Shown here: positions 10,662 through 26,309 of the stretch, in pieces
How the letters are laid out: the number at the start of each line of letters is the position of its first letter
How positions within the stretch are numbered: the first letter of the stretch is position 1
Origin: Planoprotostelium fungivorum
Lineage: Eukaryota; Evosea; Variosea; Cavosteliida; Cavosteliaceae
Length of the DNA: 64,000 nucleotides
Direction of reading: 5' to 3'
Assembly (NCBI GenBank): GCA_003024175.1
Contig: MDYQ01000002.1
Span: forward strand, 248,001-312,000
Made by a program: the position numbers and the translations under genes
The notes under the pieces: generated by a model
Seen by the model: the letters and a program-made list of their open reading frames with translations, nothing else
Told to the model about the DNA's origin: nothing
The model's database searches: none

Positions 10662-12525
10662 TCATGATCCTCTCGGCTCGATCTGTAGACTCTTAACGTG
10701 TGCCTCTCTCTCGTCCATGATGTGAAGGGTCTGGCCACTCAAACACCTCTCGATGAAATCGGCCACGATGTAAACGGGCGCCAGCTGGTATGACTTCTGC
10801 TGGTAGATCCGAATATCACCGATGACCCTCGCGATCATCAACCTCTTTTCAAAGTTGATGAGCCTCCCGTGATGCAACATGTTGACGTTTCCATCTTCGA
10901 TGAAACTGTCCACCATCAATCTCACAAACTCTTTCTCTTCATCCTCACGTCAAATCCGCCAGATAAATACCAACGTAAGGAAGGCTGATGAAGCGTTCAG
11001 CCGATGACGTCCAATGAGATCTCATCCATCTCGACTCACCATGGAGGATTCGCTTGCTTGACTGCGTCTCGAATGACTTTAAAGTTGCGATGGAACATGT
11101 GACTGAAGGTGGACTCGAACGTGCGTGATAGATCGCTCGGAACGAGATTCCAAGAGTGTTTGAGGCGGCTGACGGATGAGTTGAGTAGGCCGGAGACGAT
11201 TCCCATCATCGAGTTGAAGTTGTTCAAGAGTTTGCATTCCTTCACTTTGGTGTCAGTTGAAGCGGATGACGGTGATGATGGGATTGAAGAGGGTGGATGA
11301 TGTGATGATGTGATTAGATGATGTGATGTAGATGATGTGATGCAGATGATGAGATTGAGGATGCAGATGATGAGATTGAGATGATGGAGATGATGGAGAT
11401 GATGTCTCACGATGGATGTTCGGATGAAATGGGTGATGATGAGGGCTCTCTTGTGAACATCTTCTTCTCTCACGATCTCAGATATCACCCATCGATTACA
11501 CTGTCTTCACGTCATTCATCATCTCCTCATCATGTTCGTGTGATCGTGCGATCATGTGATTGTGATGATGGTGATCACGATGAACTCACTCTATTGAAAC
11601 GATCGATGAGGCTGACGATACGTGGTGCTCTCACGTCCCCTTCTTTGCTCCAACTCTGATCGAGACACTCGCTGGGCTGGATCCTCTTGAAAACAGCATA
11701 CTCCGACAGCGTCATCTGCCTTCCCGCCGATCAACTCTTTTCAAATTTCAAATCTCCCACCTCGCGATCTCCACCGGTGAAATGTCCAACAGCTTCAGAT
11801 GTTCGGCGGGTACGTCTGGTACGTACGGCTCTGGCAGCCTCTGAGAAGTCATGACATGGGTGTTCTTTCTCATCTCCCTCTGCTTCTGTATGAAAGCTCT
11901 CATCTGAGTGGCTGGACCCGGCTCATCTACCGACAAGATGACATCGACAAAGTCCATGAGGCGTTTTAGAAGGTGCTCCTCTTGAAAGTCGAAGAAAAAA
12001 TGTTCAACCCAATATTTGAGAACGTACCACACTCGAAGGTGGATGTGTCTTCTAAATTTCTCGTTCCTCTCATCATCTTCGAGATGAAGGTGATGGAGTG
12101 GAACATGGTAGCTGTGAGAGGTGAGCGAAGGTGTCTTTTGTCGTGATGGAGATGATATGGTCACCGCAGGATCAAGATGTCGAAGAGTTCTATGGGTGTG
12201 ATGAAACTCCGATAAGTGAGGAGGAAACTACTCGTCAAGATGAGACCTTGAGAGGTGTGAGTTTCAAATGATTTGATGGAATGTAATGATTGTGAATGAT
12301 ATGGGATGTCTGACCCTTTCCACTCTCTTCTGTGAGTTTCTCGATGAGCTTAAAGATGGTGGCGGCCTTGATGGAGATCACTCCCGTGTTCTCATCTGTC
12401 GTGTATTGTATGGTGTCCCTCGTGTCCTTCACGTCGAAAGGATAAGTGGTCTTATGGGTGGTCGAACCTGAATTATACGTGAGAGTCTTCCATTGGACAT
12501 GTTCTACCTGCATCTTCCTCCGCAT
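10662..12525 (-). CDS. Ras guanine nucleotide exchange factor (RasGEF)
   Basis: The ATG at 12525 opens MRRKMQVEHVQWKTL. Next comes a RasGEF_N region (IKAATIFKLIEKLTEESGK, later IHLRVWYVLKYWVEHFFFDF), then the CDC25 catalytic domain: LKLLDISPVEIARQMTL, LNNFNSMMGIVSGLLNSSV with RLKHSW, FKVIRDAVKQANPP, LPYVGIYLADLT, FIEDGNVNMLHHGRLINFEK and a final helix ending EPRGS. These are the conserved blocks of the fold that opens the Ras nucleotide site. It should load small Ras-like GTPases with GTP; amoebozoans use many such GEFs in chemotaxis and phagocytosis. There is no extra N-terminal domain, so it is short for the family (roughly 440 residues). The introns are rich in GATGAT runs. Confidence 0.9.
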
Positions 12526-12596
12526 ACTGTTCTTTCAAAAACTGTTCATATCTGTTTCACATCCCTTAGCATCTCCATCACCAATCACTCTTGCCA

Positions 12597-12869
12597 TCAC
12601 CTCTCTACATTCTTTGCGACGCGAACCTTCTGCTCTTCTTCTTGTTTCAGAGTTGTCTGTCTCTCTATCTCCTTCTTCACTTCCTCTTCTCTCTCTTCTT
12701 TCTCGATTCGCTGTTGTTCGGCGGCCACCTTCTTTAGGTATCGCATGATAGACCATGTCGAGACGGCGGCGGCGGCGATGAACACGGTAGCCACCACGAT
12801 GCGGAGTCTGAGTCGTGCATCGGTGGACGTCAGATCAGTCATCGAAACATCTGTGAAGGTGCTGATCAT
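12597..12869 (-). CDS. Small single-pass protein with charged helix
   Basis: An uninterrupted 90-residue reading runs from ATG at 12869. It has a short polar start, one hydrophobic segment (LRIVVATVFIAAAAVSTWS) and then a strongly charged helix of Glu/Lys/Arg repeats (QQRIEKEEREEEVKKEIERQ). It lies between RasGEF and SNRNP40, all on the minus strand, with about 70-80 bp on each side. The layout recalls small mitochondrial or ER proteins with a helical tail, but I recognise no family. Confidence 0.55.
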   Translation of the reverse strand: MISTFTDVSMTDLTSTDARLRLRIVVATVFIAAAAVSTWSIMRYLKKVAAEQQRIEKEEREEEVKKEIERQTTLKQEEEQKVRVAKNVER

Positions 12870-12947
12870 CGTTTCTCTCGTCTACAACCCCATCTCCATC
12901 TCCCATCTTCCATCATCTCGACGCGTGCCATCATGTCACAAGACTCT

Positions 12948-14562
12948 TTATAGTTTGATCTCTCCCAGATAGATGTTGTTGTCACTGCTGGCCGATGCGA
13001 TGATGGGCTCTGTGGGATGGAAGTCCACATCGTTGACGGAACCTCTGTGGCCGGGCAACTTATAGAGAACCTTTGTGGTGTTGGCGTCCCAGATGTTGAC
13101 GAGACGATCAGATGAGCCCGCGGAGATGCGAGACCCGTCGGGTGACCAAGCACAGCGGAGGAGATTCTTCTCAAAATTGTGCTGGAAGACGTTCAGTTTC
13201 TCCTCTATAAAGTACCATGATGATGATGTCGATGATGGATGGACGTGATGTCATGATGGAGGTGAGGTGATGAAGATGAAGACAGACCTGAGCTCCCTGG
13301 AAGACTTTGACGCAACGATTTCCCTTCACGTAAGGCTTGACGTCGAATATGCGGACGGTATCGTCCATGGCGTTCGTCAAGAGGTAGTTGCCATCGGGTG
13401 ACAATCTGATACCTGTCACAGTGTCCGTGTGTCCTTCGAACCTGTTCTCTATGCCACCCTCGCGAACGCTCCAGACCTGTCGATTCGATTCAGCGAACGC
13501 ACGGATCGTTCGGTGAACGGTTCGATGGGTGGGACGACTCTCACCTTGATGTCGTTGTCGATTCCGGCGGAGAAGATTTGTTCAGAGTCTGCGGAGAAGC
13601 AGGCGGATGTGGCAGCGTACTGGCTGTCGTACGATGTGATGGCGTGGCGTTTACGAGTATCCCACAACTTTAAGAGTCAGATGATGATTGGATGATGATT
13701 GGATGATGATCGGATGATGAGATGGTGATACTGATGACATTGTGTAGAGATGAAGAGATGAAGGAATGTGGAAGAGAATCACCCTGACTGTAGAATCGTC
13801 TGAGGTCGTCACGACGAGGTGAGCTCCACGACGGGTGGCACTGCAGCTGTTGACGAAGGAAGTGTGACCCTGGTACTTTTTGATTCTCGTTCCTGAAGAC
13901 ATATGAGATGACGATGTCGATCATGATGCAAGATGATCACCTGTCTCTGCGTCCCACACTGCGAGGGTCTTATCGGCTGATGCCGAAAAGATGAGACTGA
14001 TAAGATGTTAGTAGAGAAAGAGTGGAGGCATGGATCTCACGTGCTGTCATGAGAGAAACAAGAGTCTAATACAGCGCTCGCATGGCCCTTGAGGACCATG
14101 GTGTTATCACAATCACCATATGTGTTCCATACATCTGACGAAATTAGAAAATCGAGAGGAAGAAAGATATAAAGCGACTCACAGACGCATTTGTCGAAAG
14201 AAGAAGAACAGAGGAGACTGCCGGTATGATTGAATCTGACTGAATAAACTTCGGCCTGATCGATCATATTAACGACGGAACACGATGAAAATACGAGATG
14301 AAGATAGAGACGTACCTGGTGGCCGGAGAGAAGCATGATGGGTGCTTGAAGACTGGACGTTCTCTTTATGTGCTGCTCCTGTTCAGCTGCGGTCTTCGAT
14401 GATAGACGAAGATCTCCTCACCATCAGTGCCTTGGCTGCGTCCGTGGGGATGTTTGAAATCAGCTGTTTCTTCGAAGTAGGTGCATCCTCTTCTGTTTTC
14501 TGTTTCTTTATAACGAGTGCTCCCCCTGTCGTAGCCTCTGGCTCCTTACGCTTGCCCTCCAT
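12948..14562 (-). CDS. SNRNP40: U5 snRNP 40-kDa WD40 protein (SNRNP40 / Prp8-binding)
   Basis: Start ATG is at 14562 (MEGKRKEPEATTGGALVIKK), stop at 12948-12950 after EIKL. Seven WD40 blades can be followed through short introns, with segments close to human SNRNP40: LLSGHQ...AEVYSVRFNHTGSLL, VWNTYGDCDNTMVLKGH, the ADKTLAVWD blade, YQGHTSFVNSC, AGIDNDIKV, LTNAMDDTVRIFDVKPYVKG, GNRCVKVFQG and the C-terminal LPGH blade ending IYLGEIKL. In animals this protein binds Prp8 in the U5 snRNP and tri-snRNP. The N-terminal extension is basic, as in orthologues. Identification is firm because the order and spacing of the diagnostic segments are kept. Confidence 0.93.
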
Positions 14563-14840
14563 TTTGTTTCAGACGAGATCAGATGATGATGGCCGTTTCA
14601 GCTCGTTGTATTTCGATCTATCAATATAATTCCAATTTTAAATATTTTAAACATCATCACCCTTACAAGCTTCTTATGCCACACTTCAGCTGCGTTCTAT
14701 AGATATAAAGTATGGTCAGAGGGAATCCCAAGGTTCGTCGCGGCTGAACGCCATCTTCAAGCGGATTCGACTCGATGTAACGTCAGCTTGAGACTGAAAC
14801 TGCGACATCACTTTATGTAAATTCGATACAAAGAACACTC

Positions 14841-17800
14841 TTAATCCAAAATCTTCCTCAGTCTTCTCCTCTGTTGAATATCACTGTTCTCATTACTAGA
14901 TGTCTTCTCATTCGTCTTGTTGTCCGTCTTGCCCTTCTCAGTTGTGAGTCCCCATGGATGATTCGATATCTGAGGATGAACGTGTTGAAAGAGTCGCTGG
15001 ATGGATGACATGGCCTGTTGGTCCTTCCAGATCGGCATGTCTGCATATTTCTTTCGAACGTGTTCCAGATGCTTCAGACCGTTCGTGGAGACGGTCGTAT
15101 CGACCGACATCATCTGATTGACCGACTGATTGAAAATGAGATCACCATCCATCATCCGATCTGATTTCGTATGACTCACATCAACCAACATGGAAGAGAA
15201 GTCTGAGCTCTTCGACCAAGCCTGAAAGAGAACCGTGAACGTGGTTGAGAGGGGCCCAGTGTATTTCAACTCCAATAGACACATCAACAGACGAGATGTC
15301 GGTGTCGAGCTCCTCAACAGCTGCACGAAACCATATAGAACCTATTCGACTCGATCAGTCCACCTCTACACCTTCTCTTCACCTCTTGTCTCTGGGCAAA
15401 TTTGGCTTGGATTCTCTTAAACAATTGAACCAACACGTCGGTGATGTCTGTGATGTCCGATGAGAATTCAGCCAAGATGAGCTGCCACAACCACGTCTGC
15501 GCGAACGTGTCCCATTGTTCTCCATCATCTTCGCACAGACACGATGCATCTGTGGAGGATGAGATGGTGATGTGATGATGGATGGAGATCACCTAAGACG
15601 GGCATCAATTTGTCACCGAATAATCGGATGTCCCTCAGATATAGACGTGATGTGAGGTTGTTCAACTGAAGTGTGTCAGATGATGATGATGGTGATGTTC
15701 ATCATGAGCGAAGGGGGAACGATGATGTGGTGTGATGATTGGATGGTAATTGGATGATAGAAACTAGATGATGGTGATGATGTGATGTGTGATCGTCGTA
15801 CCGAAACTGCGTCGATCGTCGTGACGATGAGCTGAATGAACTCGGTGCATCCACATGCTATCTCTGGTAGATATCTGTATTCCATCACTCCCCATCATCA
15901 CCCTTCGACTCACCTGCAGACGATGGGAACGAGAGAGTGGAACAGTGTCTCGATGTCTTCACCACATCTCTGTACTTCTCATCAGATGCTGATCGTCATC
16001 ACGATGACGATCGCGATGATCACCTTCATGTCTCTGACAAACAGCTCTCGAGCTTCTTCTGGTCTGTGATACAGCATCGATCGATAGATGGATAACTCTC
16101 TCCCATCCGTCTTCTCTTCTTTCATCTCCGTCTCCTCCATGATGTTTACCGGAAAATTCTTTCCACCGTTACGATTTGAATTTCAAATCTGCTCACCTCA
16201 AAGTGTCGCGTGACCAAGTAGAGGAGGACTCGCAGGGAGATCGTCTCGTCCATCTTACTGATGAGGTACAAAAGTTTAGAAGTTCGATCACTCTGCTGAG
16301 GTGTAGAGGTTGATCTCGTTGTATCCAAGTGGGAGAAGAAAGTGTTCAGTATGGAAGGTTCATCACTATGAGGTGTCAGTGATGATGTTGTGATGATCGC
16401 GATGATCTTGATGACGGATGATGATCGCGATGACGGATGATGATCATCATGAGGGGTGATCATCTATGAGCATGGATGTGTCACCGTTGAGATATGTCTG
16501 TACAGGAGATCTGCTCTAACTCGGTCGACATCGCACCGTGGAGGCACGTGATGACCTCATCCGTCGCACTGTCCTCTAGTTCCTGCCTCACGAAGGCGTC
16601 TGTCAATCTCGTCACATTCTCCAGAGGCTGATGGAGCATCTTCTCCATCAATTCGGGCAGGTTATATTCTTCCTCCATCACCTCTCTGTCTTCATTCAAC
16701 TTCCTCGTACGAAAAGAGAATACGATACCGTTGGTCGATCTGTGAGCTGACATCTCCCTCTACAACTTCTGGTTTGATCGTTGTAGATGGAGAGGCCTCC
16801 ATTGACGTTGATTTCGGTGATTCTCTCGTCTCGGCCAAGGGGGGTAAGATGTCTTCCCTCTTCATTTTCTTCTCTTCCGATTCGCTCGCAGCAGCTACAA
16901 CGCTCGATCTCCTCACATCTTCCAGATTGTGCTCCTGTCGTTCATCAGAACGAGAACGTTCTCGGAAACGTATGAGATATTTCTGAGAATTTCTCACCTT
17001 GAGCCATTGGGGTGGAAAGTCACCCTTGTCGATGTAATCGCGATAGATGGAATTCCACAATTCTACCATTTTTCTCACTCTCTCGGTGTCTAATGCTGGG
17101 CAGGTGAAGAGTGGTACGATATTACTATGAATTGTTCAATGGATGGAGGGATATCTAGGCATTGATCGTGTGTATGATTGAATGGATGAAATGTGAGTAA
17201 AAGTGTAGATGATGAATAAAGAAGATGGATAGAACGAATGAGGTAATGAAGATGACATTTCAACTCACTTTACAACTCCCTTTTTGATCATGATGGATAA
17301 CGAATTGTGCACTCCCTGCACGATCATCTCCTTCTTTTTCGGATCGTAAAACTCCATGACTAATCCACTCAGTCCTCTCCTCTTCAAAATGACTCACCGC
17401 TCAGGAGAAAATCTAACAAGGTGCTCGTCAGCTTGTCATACTTTGGCATCGACTTCATCATCAAAAGCAACGCAGGTTCGATGTTCATAATGTTGTCTCC
17501 CCTCTTCTCATCGAAAAACATCCAATCGTAAAACAGGCACAATTTCGCGTTGGCCGTCATGATGGGCGTCTACAACGGTCACGTGATCGTTGTCGTACGT
17601 TGTCGTGAGGCACTCACCTTTACGCAGCGAAATATCCAACCGATGAAAGCCCAGCGTGGTAAGATATCCGTGGCTAAGATTGCGTTCGTGGGGTGGATGC
17701 AGCAGCAGATGAAGCGAATGAGATCAGGTATGAGACTGTCTGGGTGGAAACTTCAGAGAAGATTCCGCGTCGACTACTGATCACCGGAATCGGAGGAAGA

Positions 17801-19468
17801 GAGGAATTTGGCGGCGAACCAATCTTGGTAGCGCTTCTGATTTCCCATTTTGACTTGGGACAAGATGAATGCGATCTGAAGATATATCGATCAGCGGTGA
17901 TCATCGTGAATACGAGGATATCTTTATGATGATGGTGATGATGATTGTGATGATGATCGTGACGAGTGACATGATATGATCATTGTGATGAGGATCATTG
18001 TGGTGATGATGTGGTCGAGATGATCATGATGATGACTGCCGTGATGACACACCTGTGTATCCATCTCCGGTGTTACCCTCAACTGCGGATACGTCTTCGG
18101 CGTCTTCGTGGTCAACAGAAAATCCACGAAAGTCATCTGCGGCGTCTGTCCCTGTCAGCTCCTCCGTCTACAACTCTCTCACCTGTCCGTTCCTAAGAAC
18201 GACGTTGGGTAACAGAGAAGAAACCGATTTCGTGAAAATTTCCTTCCAGATGTTTCCAAATATCGGAATCTGACATCGATCAGATCTGATGACGTCATCA
18301 CACGTCATCCAAATCACCTTGACAACATCCTGAAACAGCCGAACGAGGTCTCTACCGATGACACTGCACTCCACGATCTGTCGACGTTTCAACCGTGTCG
18401 ACAATAGAAGATATTTACCTTGTTCGTGAGAAGATCAGAACACAGACGGATCTCCAAGTTTCTGATGTGTTCGTGTCTAGAATGAATGTGGTCGGGTATC
18501 AATCGAAGGAAGGTGTAGAGAATGTTTGGAATGAGGATCGAATTGTTGAGAACGTTCGTTCTGTTTCAAGTTGAGTGCACATGGATGGGAGACGTGATCG
18601 CGATCGAATGTGATCGCGATGGTGATCGCGTCGAGATGGAAAGATGGAAGAGGAGATACCTGTTGTGTTGTAGAATGAGGATGAGCATGTTATAAGTGAG
18701 CCAGATATTTGGAATAGATAAATCCCCCCCGGAAATATTTCGCAAGAGGAGAATGAAGAGAGAGTCCATCTCTGGTAGATTCAAATTCATCAGGTAACTG
18801 AAGATCCACAACAACTGGAGTTTTCGATGAGGTTCGTGGGTCGGATGCATGTGACGTACCTGGATCTTGACATTCTCTTGTAATTTGTGAAATTTCTTGA
18901 TGAGTTGGTCGATCTGATCGACACAACATTTGTAACCATCACTAACGATGAACTGAAGATATCCGAATAACAACTGATTTGCACATCAATCCGATCGTAT
19001 CAAACATGTATCATGATGTCATCATCAGAGAAATACACTTACGGTTGAACCCTGTTGATCGAAAGAACAAGGTATGCTCAAAATAAATTCGGGTGAGTTC
19101 TCTGCAATGTGATTGTTTTGCAGGGGGAGAGTGAGCATGGCATACAATAGTGCCTGTGTCATCTCTATATATCCATCCGCATGGCTCGTCGCCTGAGGTG
19201 GTGTCATTTGTAGGCGGAATGGATGCAGATTATACCTTTTCCATCAGAACCTGCGTTACTTCTCTCTCGCTACAGTGAGCCGTCAGAGAATGAAAGATCG
19301 TTAGAGCTCGGCTCATGCTCTGTCCATCGATTGAGCGGTGCATCTTGATCATATCATATCACTCACGAGTTCCTGCTCGTCCTGTTCATCGACATCTCTT
19401 CTAACGAATAATCTGGAAGGTTTAGGTGGTTCATTCTTTGTATTTCCTTCTCTGTGTTGACCCATCAT
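14841..19468 (-). CDS. INTS3: Integrator complex subunit 3 (INTS3)
   Basis: The first exon opens at ATG 19468 ([16 protein letters not shown]) and passes through [10 protein letters not shown] to [16 protein letters not shown]. Segments in order match animal INTS3: [28 protein letters not shown] and [38 protein letters not shown] (human: IAGGDVTAKNIWL); [15 protein letters not shown] (human [12 protein letters not shown]); [34 protein letters not shown] (human [11 protein letters not shown]). The C-terminal half is more divergent, with a charged Ser/Glu/Lys linker and a final basic helix ending RRRLRKILD. Integrator cleaves nascent RNAs, notably snRNA 3' ends, and INTS3 also belongs to the SOSS DNA-repair complex in animals. 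This is the longest gene in the window, with about 20 exons. Nothing looks missing. Confidence 0.88.
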
Positions 19469-19560
19469 TCCGATCATTCATGCTCTCCGATCAGTTCGTC
19501 TACAACAAAGCAACGCGTCAGCAGAGAAATCCAAATCATCCAACCCTCATCTCCTCCAAG
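19469..19560. promoter_or_regulatory. Bidirectional upstream region, INTS3 / SPCS2
   Basis: Only 92 bases separate the minus-strand INTS3 ATG (19468) from the plus-strand SPCS2 ATG (19561). The region must hold both start sites. No motif stands out beyond mixed A/C-rich sequence. Confidence 0.5.
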
Positions 19561-20234
19561 ATGAGCAGCAAGCAGCAACAGCAGATAGCATCTACGACCA
19601 CTGCCGTCGAACCATCTCCACCTCCCGCCATCATCAAAGTCAATCGCGATGACGCAGCCGCCCTCAAGCGTGGTCTCGATGATCTGGTTCTCGGATACTT
19701 TCTAGAGACGAAAGGATTCCAACCTGATTACTCCATCAGCAATCAAAAGTTGTTGGTCGCGACCATTGCAGTGTCTATGGCTCTCTTGGCTCAATTCTGG
19801 CCAGAGCCATTCCCTAAGAACTGGTGGATATTATTCGTCTGCTGTGGAACATACGCCATCCTGGCCAACATTGTCTTTCAATACATCTTGTGGTTCAAAG
19901 AGAAGGACATCATCTTACAGACAACGGTGAGGGAGATTCAGTCATGTACATCGTTCTCATGTTCTGTAGACTGGAGAGCCCACACCCCTTAATGTGAAAA
20001 GCAGCATGCCAAAGGTACAATACAACTACACTCTCTGCATTCAATCGAGACAAGATCAGAACATCAGCGAACAACTCGTGAGACCAGTGGGTTCCTTTTA
20101 CGATGAGACTGGTGAGAACCATCGCGTATTTGATGACTTAGAGAACATCAGGACGTCTCGATGATGTGAAGTTTAAGAAGGCAGTTCAAGACCTCTATTC
20201 GACCTTCCAAAACGCAGAGAAGAAGAAGAAGAAG
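19561..20234 (+). CDS. SPCS2: Signal peptidase complex subunit 2 (SPC25)
   Basis: Three exons. The start is ATG at 19561 (MSSKQQQQIAST); an in-frame ATG further up at 19480 would lie almost against the INTS3 start. The protein has the conserved block VNRDDAAALKRGLDDLVLGY, then GFQPDYSISNQKLLVATIAV, two close membrane hairpin segments (LVATIAVSMALLAQFW and WWILFVCCGTYAILANIVF), and a cytosolic tail with VQYNYTLCIQ and SEQLVRPVGSFYDETG. It ends in a Lys-rich run before TAG at 20232-20234. SPCS2 is a non-catalytic subunit of the ER signal peptidase and contacts the Sec61 channel. Length (about 200 residues) and topology fit the family. Confidence 0.92.
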
Positions 20235-20322
20235 TAGAGAATAAATCATCTCTGTACTGTTTCTTTTGTATCACACATAATGATCATCTGACTTCTCACT
20301 ATCTAAAACCGATTTTGCACTT

Positions 20323-22067
20323 TTATTTCTTCGCCTTCTTCTTCGATTGTTTCTTCTGCTCTTGTCCCCTCTTCTTTGGTTTCACTTCTTCTTCCTTTAT
20401 CTTCGGATGTCTCATCAGCTCCTCCACTTTGTCTGAGCTCGCTGTCCAGCATCACATCACCGTCCATCATGAAGAAAGACTACCTCCAAACACTTGCTTG
20501 GCGATGTCGATCAAGAAATCGGATCCTTTCGTGAAATCGACTTTGGGGTGGGACAGCATGACTTTGAGTCGATCAAAGTTGCCGCTGGCGCAGGCGTAGT
20601 GGACATAAAAGTTGTTGTCAAACATTCCGGGATGGATCTGAGAAGATAAGATCAGCGAACACTCTCCATCACCATCATGATGATGCTGATGAAGAATAGG
20701 GTGACGACGCTGGTGATGACGATGATCACCCCTCTGTCTTCCAAGTGACGTTTGATGACCTCGTGCCACAGCTTGCATACTTTCATGCAGCTGAACCACT
20801 CCCTAGATAGCACGAAGAATTGCCCGAGGATCCGAGGACGAGGAGGACAAGACATCCCGCCTGTCTCGTCAATCATCGTCATCGTCGTCATCATCTGATC
20901 ATGATCATCTCACCAAGTTGCTGTCAGATGTTTTCTTCTGTGCCCTCATCAGAATAGTCCCTCCTTTGATGGGATGTTGTCGAAGTCAGATTTTCGACGA
21001 AATTTCTCCTCACAGTCGTCCAGGGTAACCACACGGGCTGCTCCGGTACACCATTGTAACAATAGTCGTCGTCATCATCGTAATATGACGGACGTTTGTC
21101 TCCATCATAAGGCTTCATCTCCAAGTCTACATCATCAAGTCAACGCGATGAACATCGACATCCGCACCTTCTATCGTGATGTCATCGTCGATGCCTGCAT
21201 CTAACTTCTTGTACTTCAACTGGAGACGATGAGATGATTCACAACGATTTGATGTCACCTGTTCGATGGTGTGTGGTATCATGTATCGTATCTGTGATGT
21301 CTTCTAACCCGAACGTGATTTCATCTCATCGATCTCTGCATCAATCAATCGACATCCATTCAACCACATCAATGTCATCCAAATCCATGATGCACGTCCA
21401 TTCAATGCGTAGAGTGCGAGATGATTCGGGTGGATCAGTCACGATGACAGCGTCTGCCGTGATGTCTTTGCATTCCAAGAAATCATCCTCGTGTAAGAAA
21501 TAAATCTGGTAGCTGGGCTCTTCATCCTCTTTCGTTAGCTCTTCTTCATCTTCTCTCGGGTCTCTTTGATATTTTCCGATGATGTAATTCGTGGTACCAC
21601 CGACCTGATGTCAGTGTCATCACGGCGAACGTGACGACACTGAACAGTGGATAGTACTGCCTTCGCAGGAGAAAGAGGAGAAGGAGGGGAGGAGAAGATG
21701 ATGAGATCTCACATATCTTCGATCTCTGTGGGTTTGATACATGCTGAGAAGGAAGCGTGCAGCCTCTTCGTGTTTTCCCTGACGGATGAGATCTCGGCTG
21801 TAGCTGAGCTCGGCTTTGTATTTCTTATTGCAGCTCTGAGTGTGACGATCAACTTGGTTGTGATTCATGACTCACCGTCTCGCGCAGGTGATAGATTTTC
21901 TCCGACAACAGTTCCACATCGATGGAGGAGGTCTGTCCACAGCATAAACTGAACATCGACTCCTTCATTATCTTGATGTCTTCAGATTTCCTCGTGCGAA
22001 GAATAGACAATCGCATCATCTCATGGCAGTCGTTGATCGTGGAATCTCCGTTGGGAGATGATTCCAT
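20323..22067 (-). CDS. F-box/ankyrin-type protein, perhaps two genes
   Basis: From ATG at 22067 (MESSPNGDSTINDCHEMMRL) an N-terminal helical part (ELSYSRDLIRQGKHEEAARF) leads to an exon with GGTTNYIIGKYQRDPREDEE and EPSYQIYFLHEDDFLECKDI. That exon can stop at 21341 or splice on. Downstream exons carry LKYKKLDAGIDDDITIEG, an acidic stretch with SYYDDDDDYCYNG, an F-box-like piece (LSREWFSCMKVCKLWHEVIK) and one ankyrin-like unit (VHYACASGNFDRLKVMLSHP, then KVDF). The tail is Lys-rich (KKQSKKKAKK) and stops at 20323-20325. F-box proteins serve as adaptors of SCF ubiquitin ligases. The ankyrin unit resembles those of the gene at 40863-41955. A split into 21341-22067 and 20323 to about 21215 is possible. 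Confidence 0.55.
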
Positions 22068-22139
22068 TCAGAATCAAATCGAAATTGTGACGGTGATATT
22101 ACCTAGAATCATAGGGATTGGATCAGCAAACAGAACACC

Positions 22140-22548
22140 TTCCATCTGTTCCTTCTCAGAGACACCACAAAGCAGGCATGACGAAGCGTAAGAAGCGACG
22201 AGCTAGATCTCCTACAGAAGAAAGAAGAAGAGTCTTCTGAAAGCGAACGAGAGCCCTCTGAGAAGGATTACGGCCACGCGTGGGAAATTTACGTTCCGTA
22301 TCTACAATTCGAAAATGATTTCTTTTGAATTTCTATCGTTTTCTCTATCAGAACGAAATGAACTGCCAATCGATCGATGAACTGCCTCTGAAGGTAAAGG
22401 ACAACGACATTGAAAGAGATCAGCCAGCTCGATATGAAACTCTCTTGGATGAGCTTTTCCGCCTCCCGTATTTGTGGTCGACACATTTTGACGATTTTCA
22501 GATTGTAGAGAATCTCAGCTCGCGTCACATCGCGGGACATCAAAGAAC
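22140..22548 (+). other. Unassigned open stretches upstream of PFK-2
   Basis: Two open stretches look protein-like but could not be joined. One is acidic (KKEEESSESEREPSEKDYGH), ending near 22325; the other carries ERDQPARYETLLDELFRLPY and WSTHFDDFQIVENL, up to about 22590 and overlapping the PFK-2 first exon in another frame. They may be a short gene or 5' exons of the PFK-2 gene. Confidence 0.3.
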
Positions 22549-25166
<2,618 letters not shown>

Positions 25167-26309
25167 TAAAATGTGCCGTTTCGCTGTCTATGATGAGAAG
25201 ACATCAGATCAGCTCAAGCTGCGAAATCTAGCGACTTCGCGTGTAAGGCAACAACATCTATAACAAGAGCGCTGTAACTAGTACGCTATGGGCTCCCCTT
25301 TGGCACCTCAGGTAGGGACATTACTTGTTCCGAAAACATCACTCGATTCTGGTGATGTTACCGAGATCTGTCAGTCGGTGTTCAAGGAGCAAGTAGGGGC
25401 CAAAAGCGGGTGCTCTCGCTGTCTTGATTTGATTGATCCGCCTTTGCTTCCTCTGCCGACATGTGTTCTGGTGGATGCAAATCTCCTTGACCCAAGGGTG
25501 GACACGTCATCCACTTCTGAACAAGCAAGCAATCATCTGATTTAAAATTGATCGAGCAGGACTCTTTTGACCTCGGTTGGCCTTCAATTTCCCCACGGAT
25601 CTGCTTCAACCACAGGATGGTGACACTCCAGCTGCGCGAAGGAGAGCAGTAGGCATCAGTGATACTAGATACGAGTTCTGGAGAGTGAGAAGGATGTTTT
25701 CCATCAGGGTGAGTAGAACAGCGAAGCCTTTCCGCTGACAAAATGTCAGATTTCGAGATATGGTCAATGCACTAGCTCGTCTGCATCCGACAGTTGGTGT
25801 TCATTGTTGATTATTACTACTAGACGTACGCTAAGTCTACCGCTTTCCCGCACGCCCTCGGGCATAGGAAAATGAAGCAGATTCACTGTTATGCACGGTT
25901 CATCATCGATAAATACACAAGTGGAATATCTTTTTTCTGTGATACGCTGTAGTTTTATTCAGACAACTGACGTCTAGGTTGGGAAAACTCATCGATCAAA
26001 ATCTCTTCATTCCCCACCAAGAAATATGACGGAGACAACTATTTATTCACTTTCTTACCATCAGCAACGAGATTCAGCAGTCATTAGAGAGACGTGCAAA
26101 CCCACCTTCTGACTGATGTGGAATAACCGCCCGCAAGGTCCCTCCGTGTGCGCAGGTAGAAGAATAACTGCTCAGAAGATACACCCTCACGTCCGCTCTT
26201 CAGAAGCTTCGGTGATGGTTTCGCATCTTGGACGGTCCAGGCTCGAATTAATCAGAAAAGCTGCGATTCATCGTCTGATCACAAAACACCCCCAAATCTA
26301 CGAGCAAAT
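25167..26309. other. Gene-poor interval
   Basis: About 1.1 kb between the convergent ends of PFK-2 (25166) and the carboxylesterase (26310). An 85-codon plus-strand reading (25288-25545) and a 119-codon minus-strand one (25382-25741) overlap; neither resembles a known family or has joined exons. No RNA gene was recognised. Confidence 0.35.

Noticed and set aside
25382-25741. 119-codon minus-strand reading in the 25.2-26.3 kb interval
   Set aside because: It overlaps an opposing 85-codon reading, has no joined exons, and its make-up does not resemble the window's real exons.
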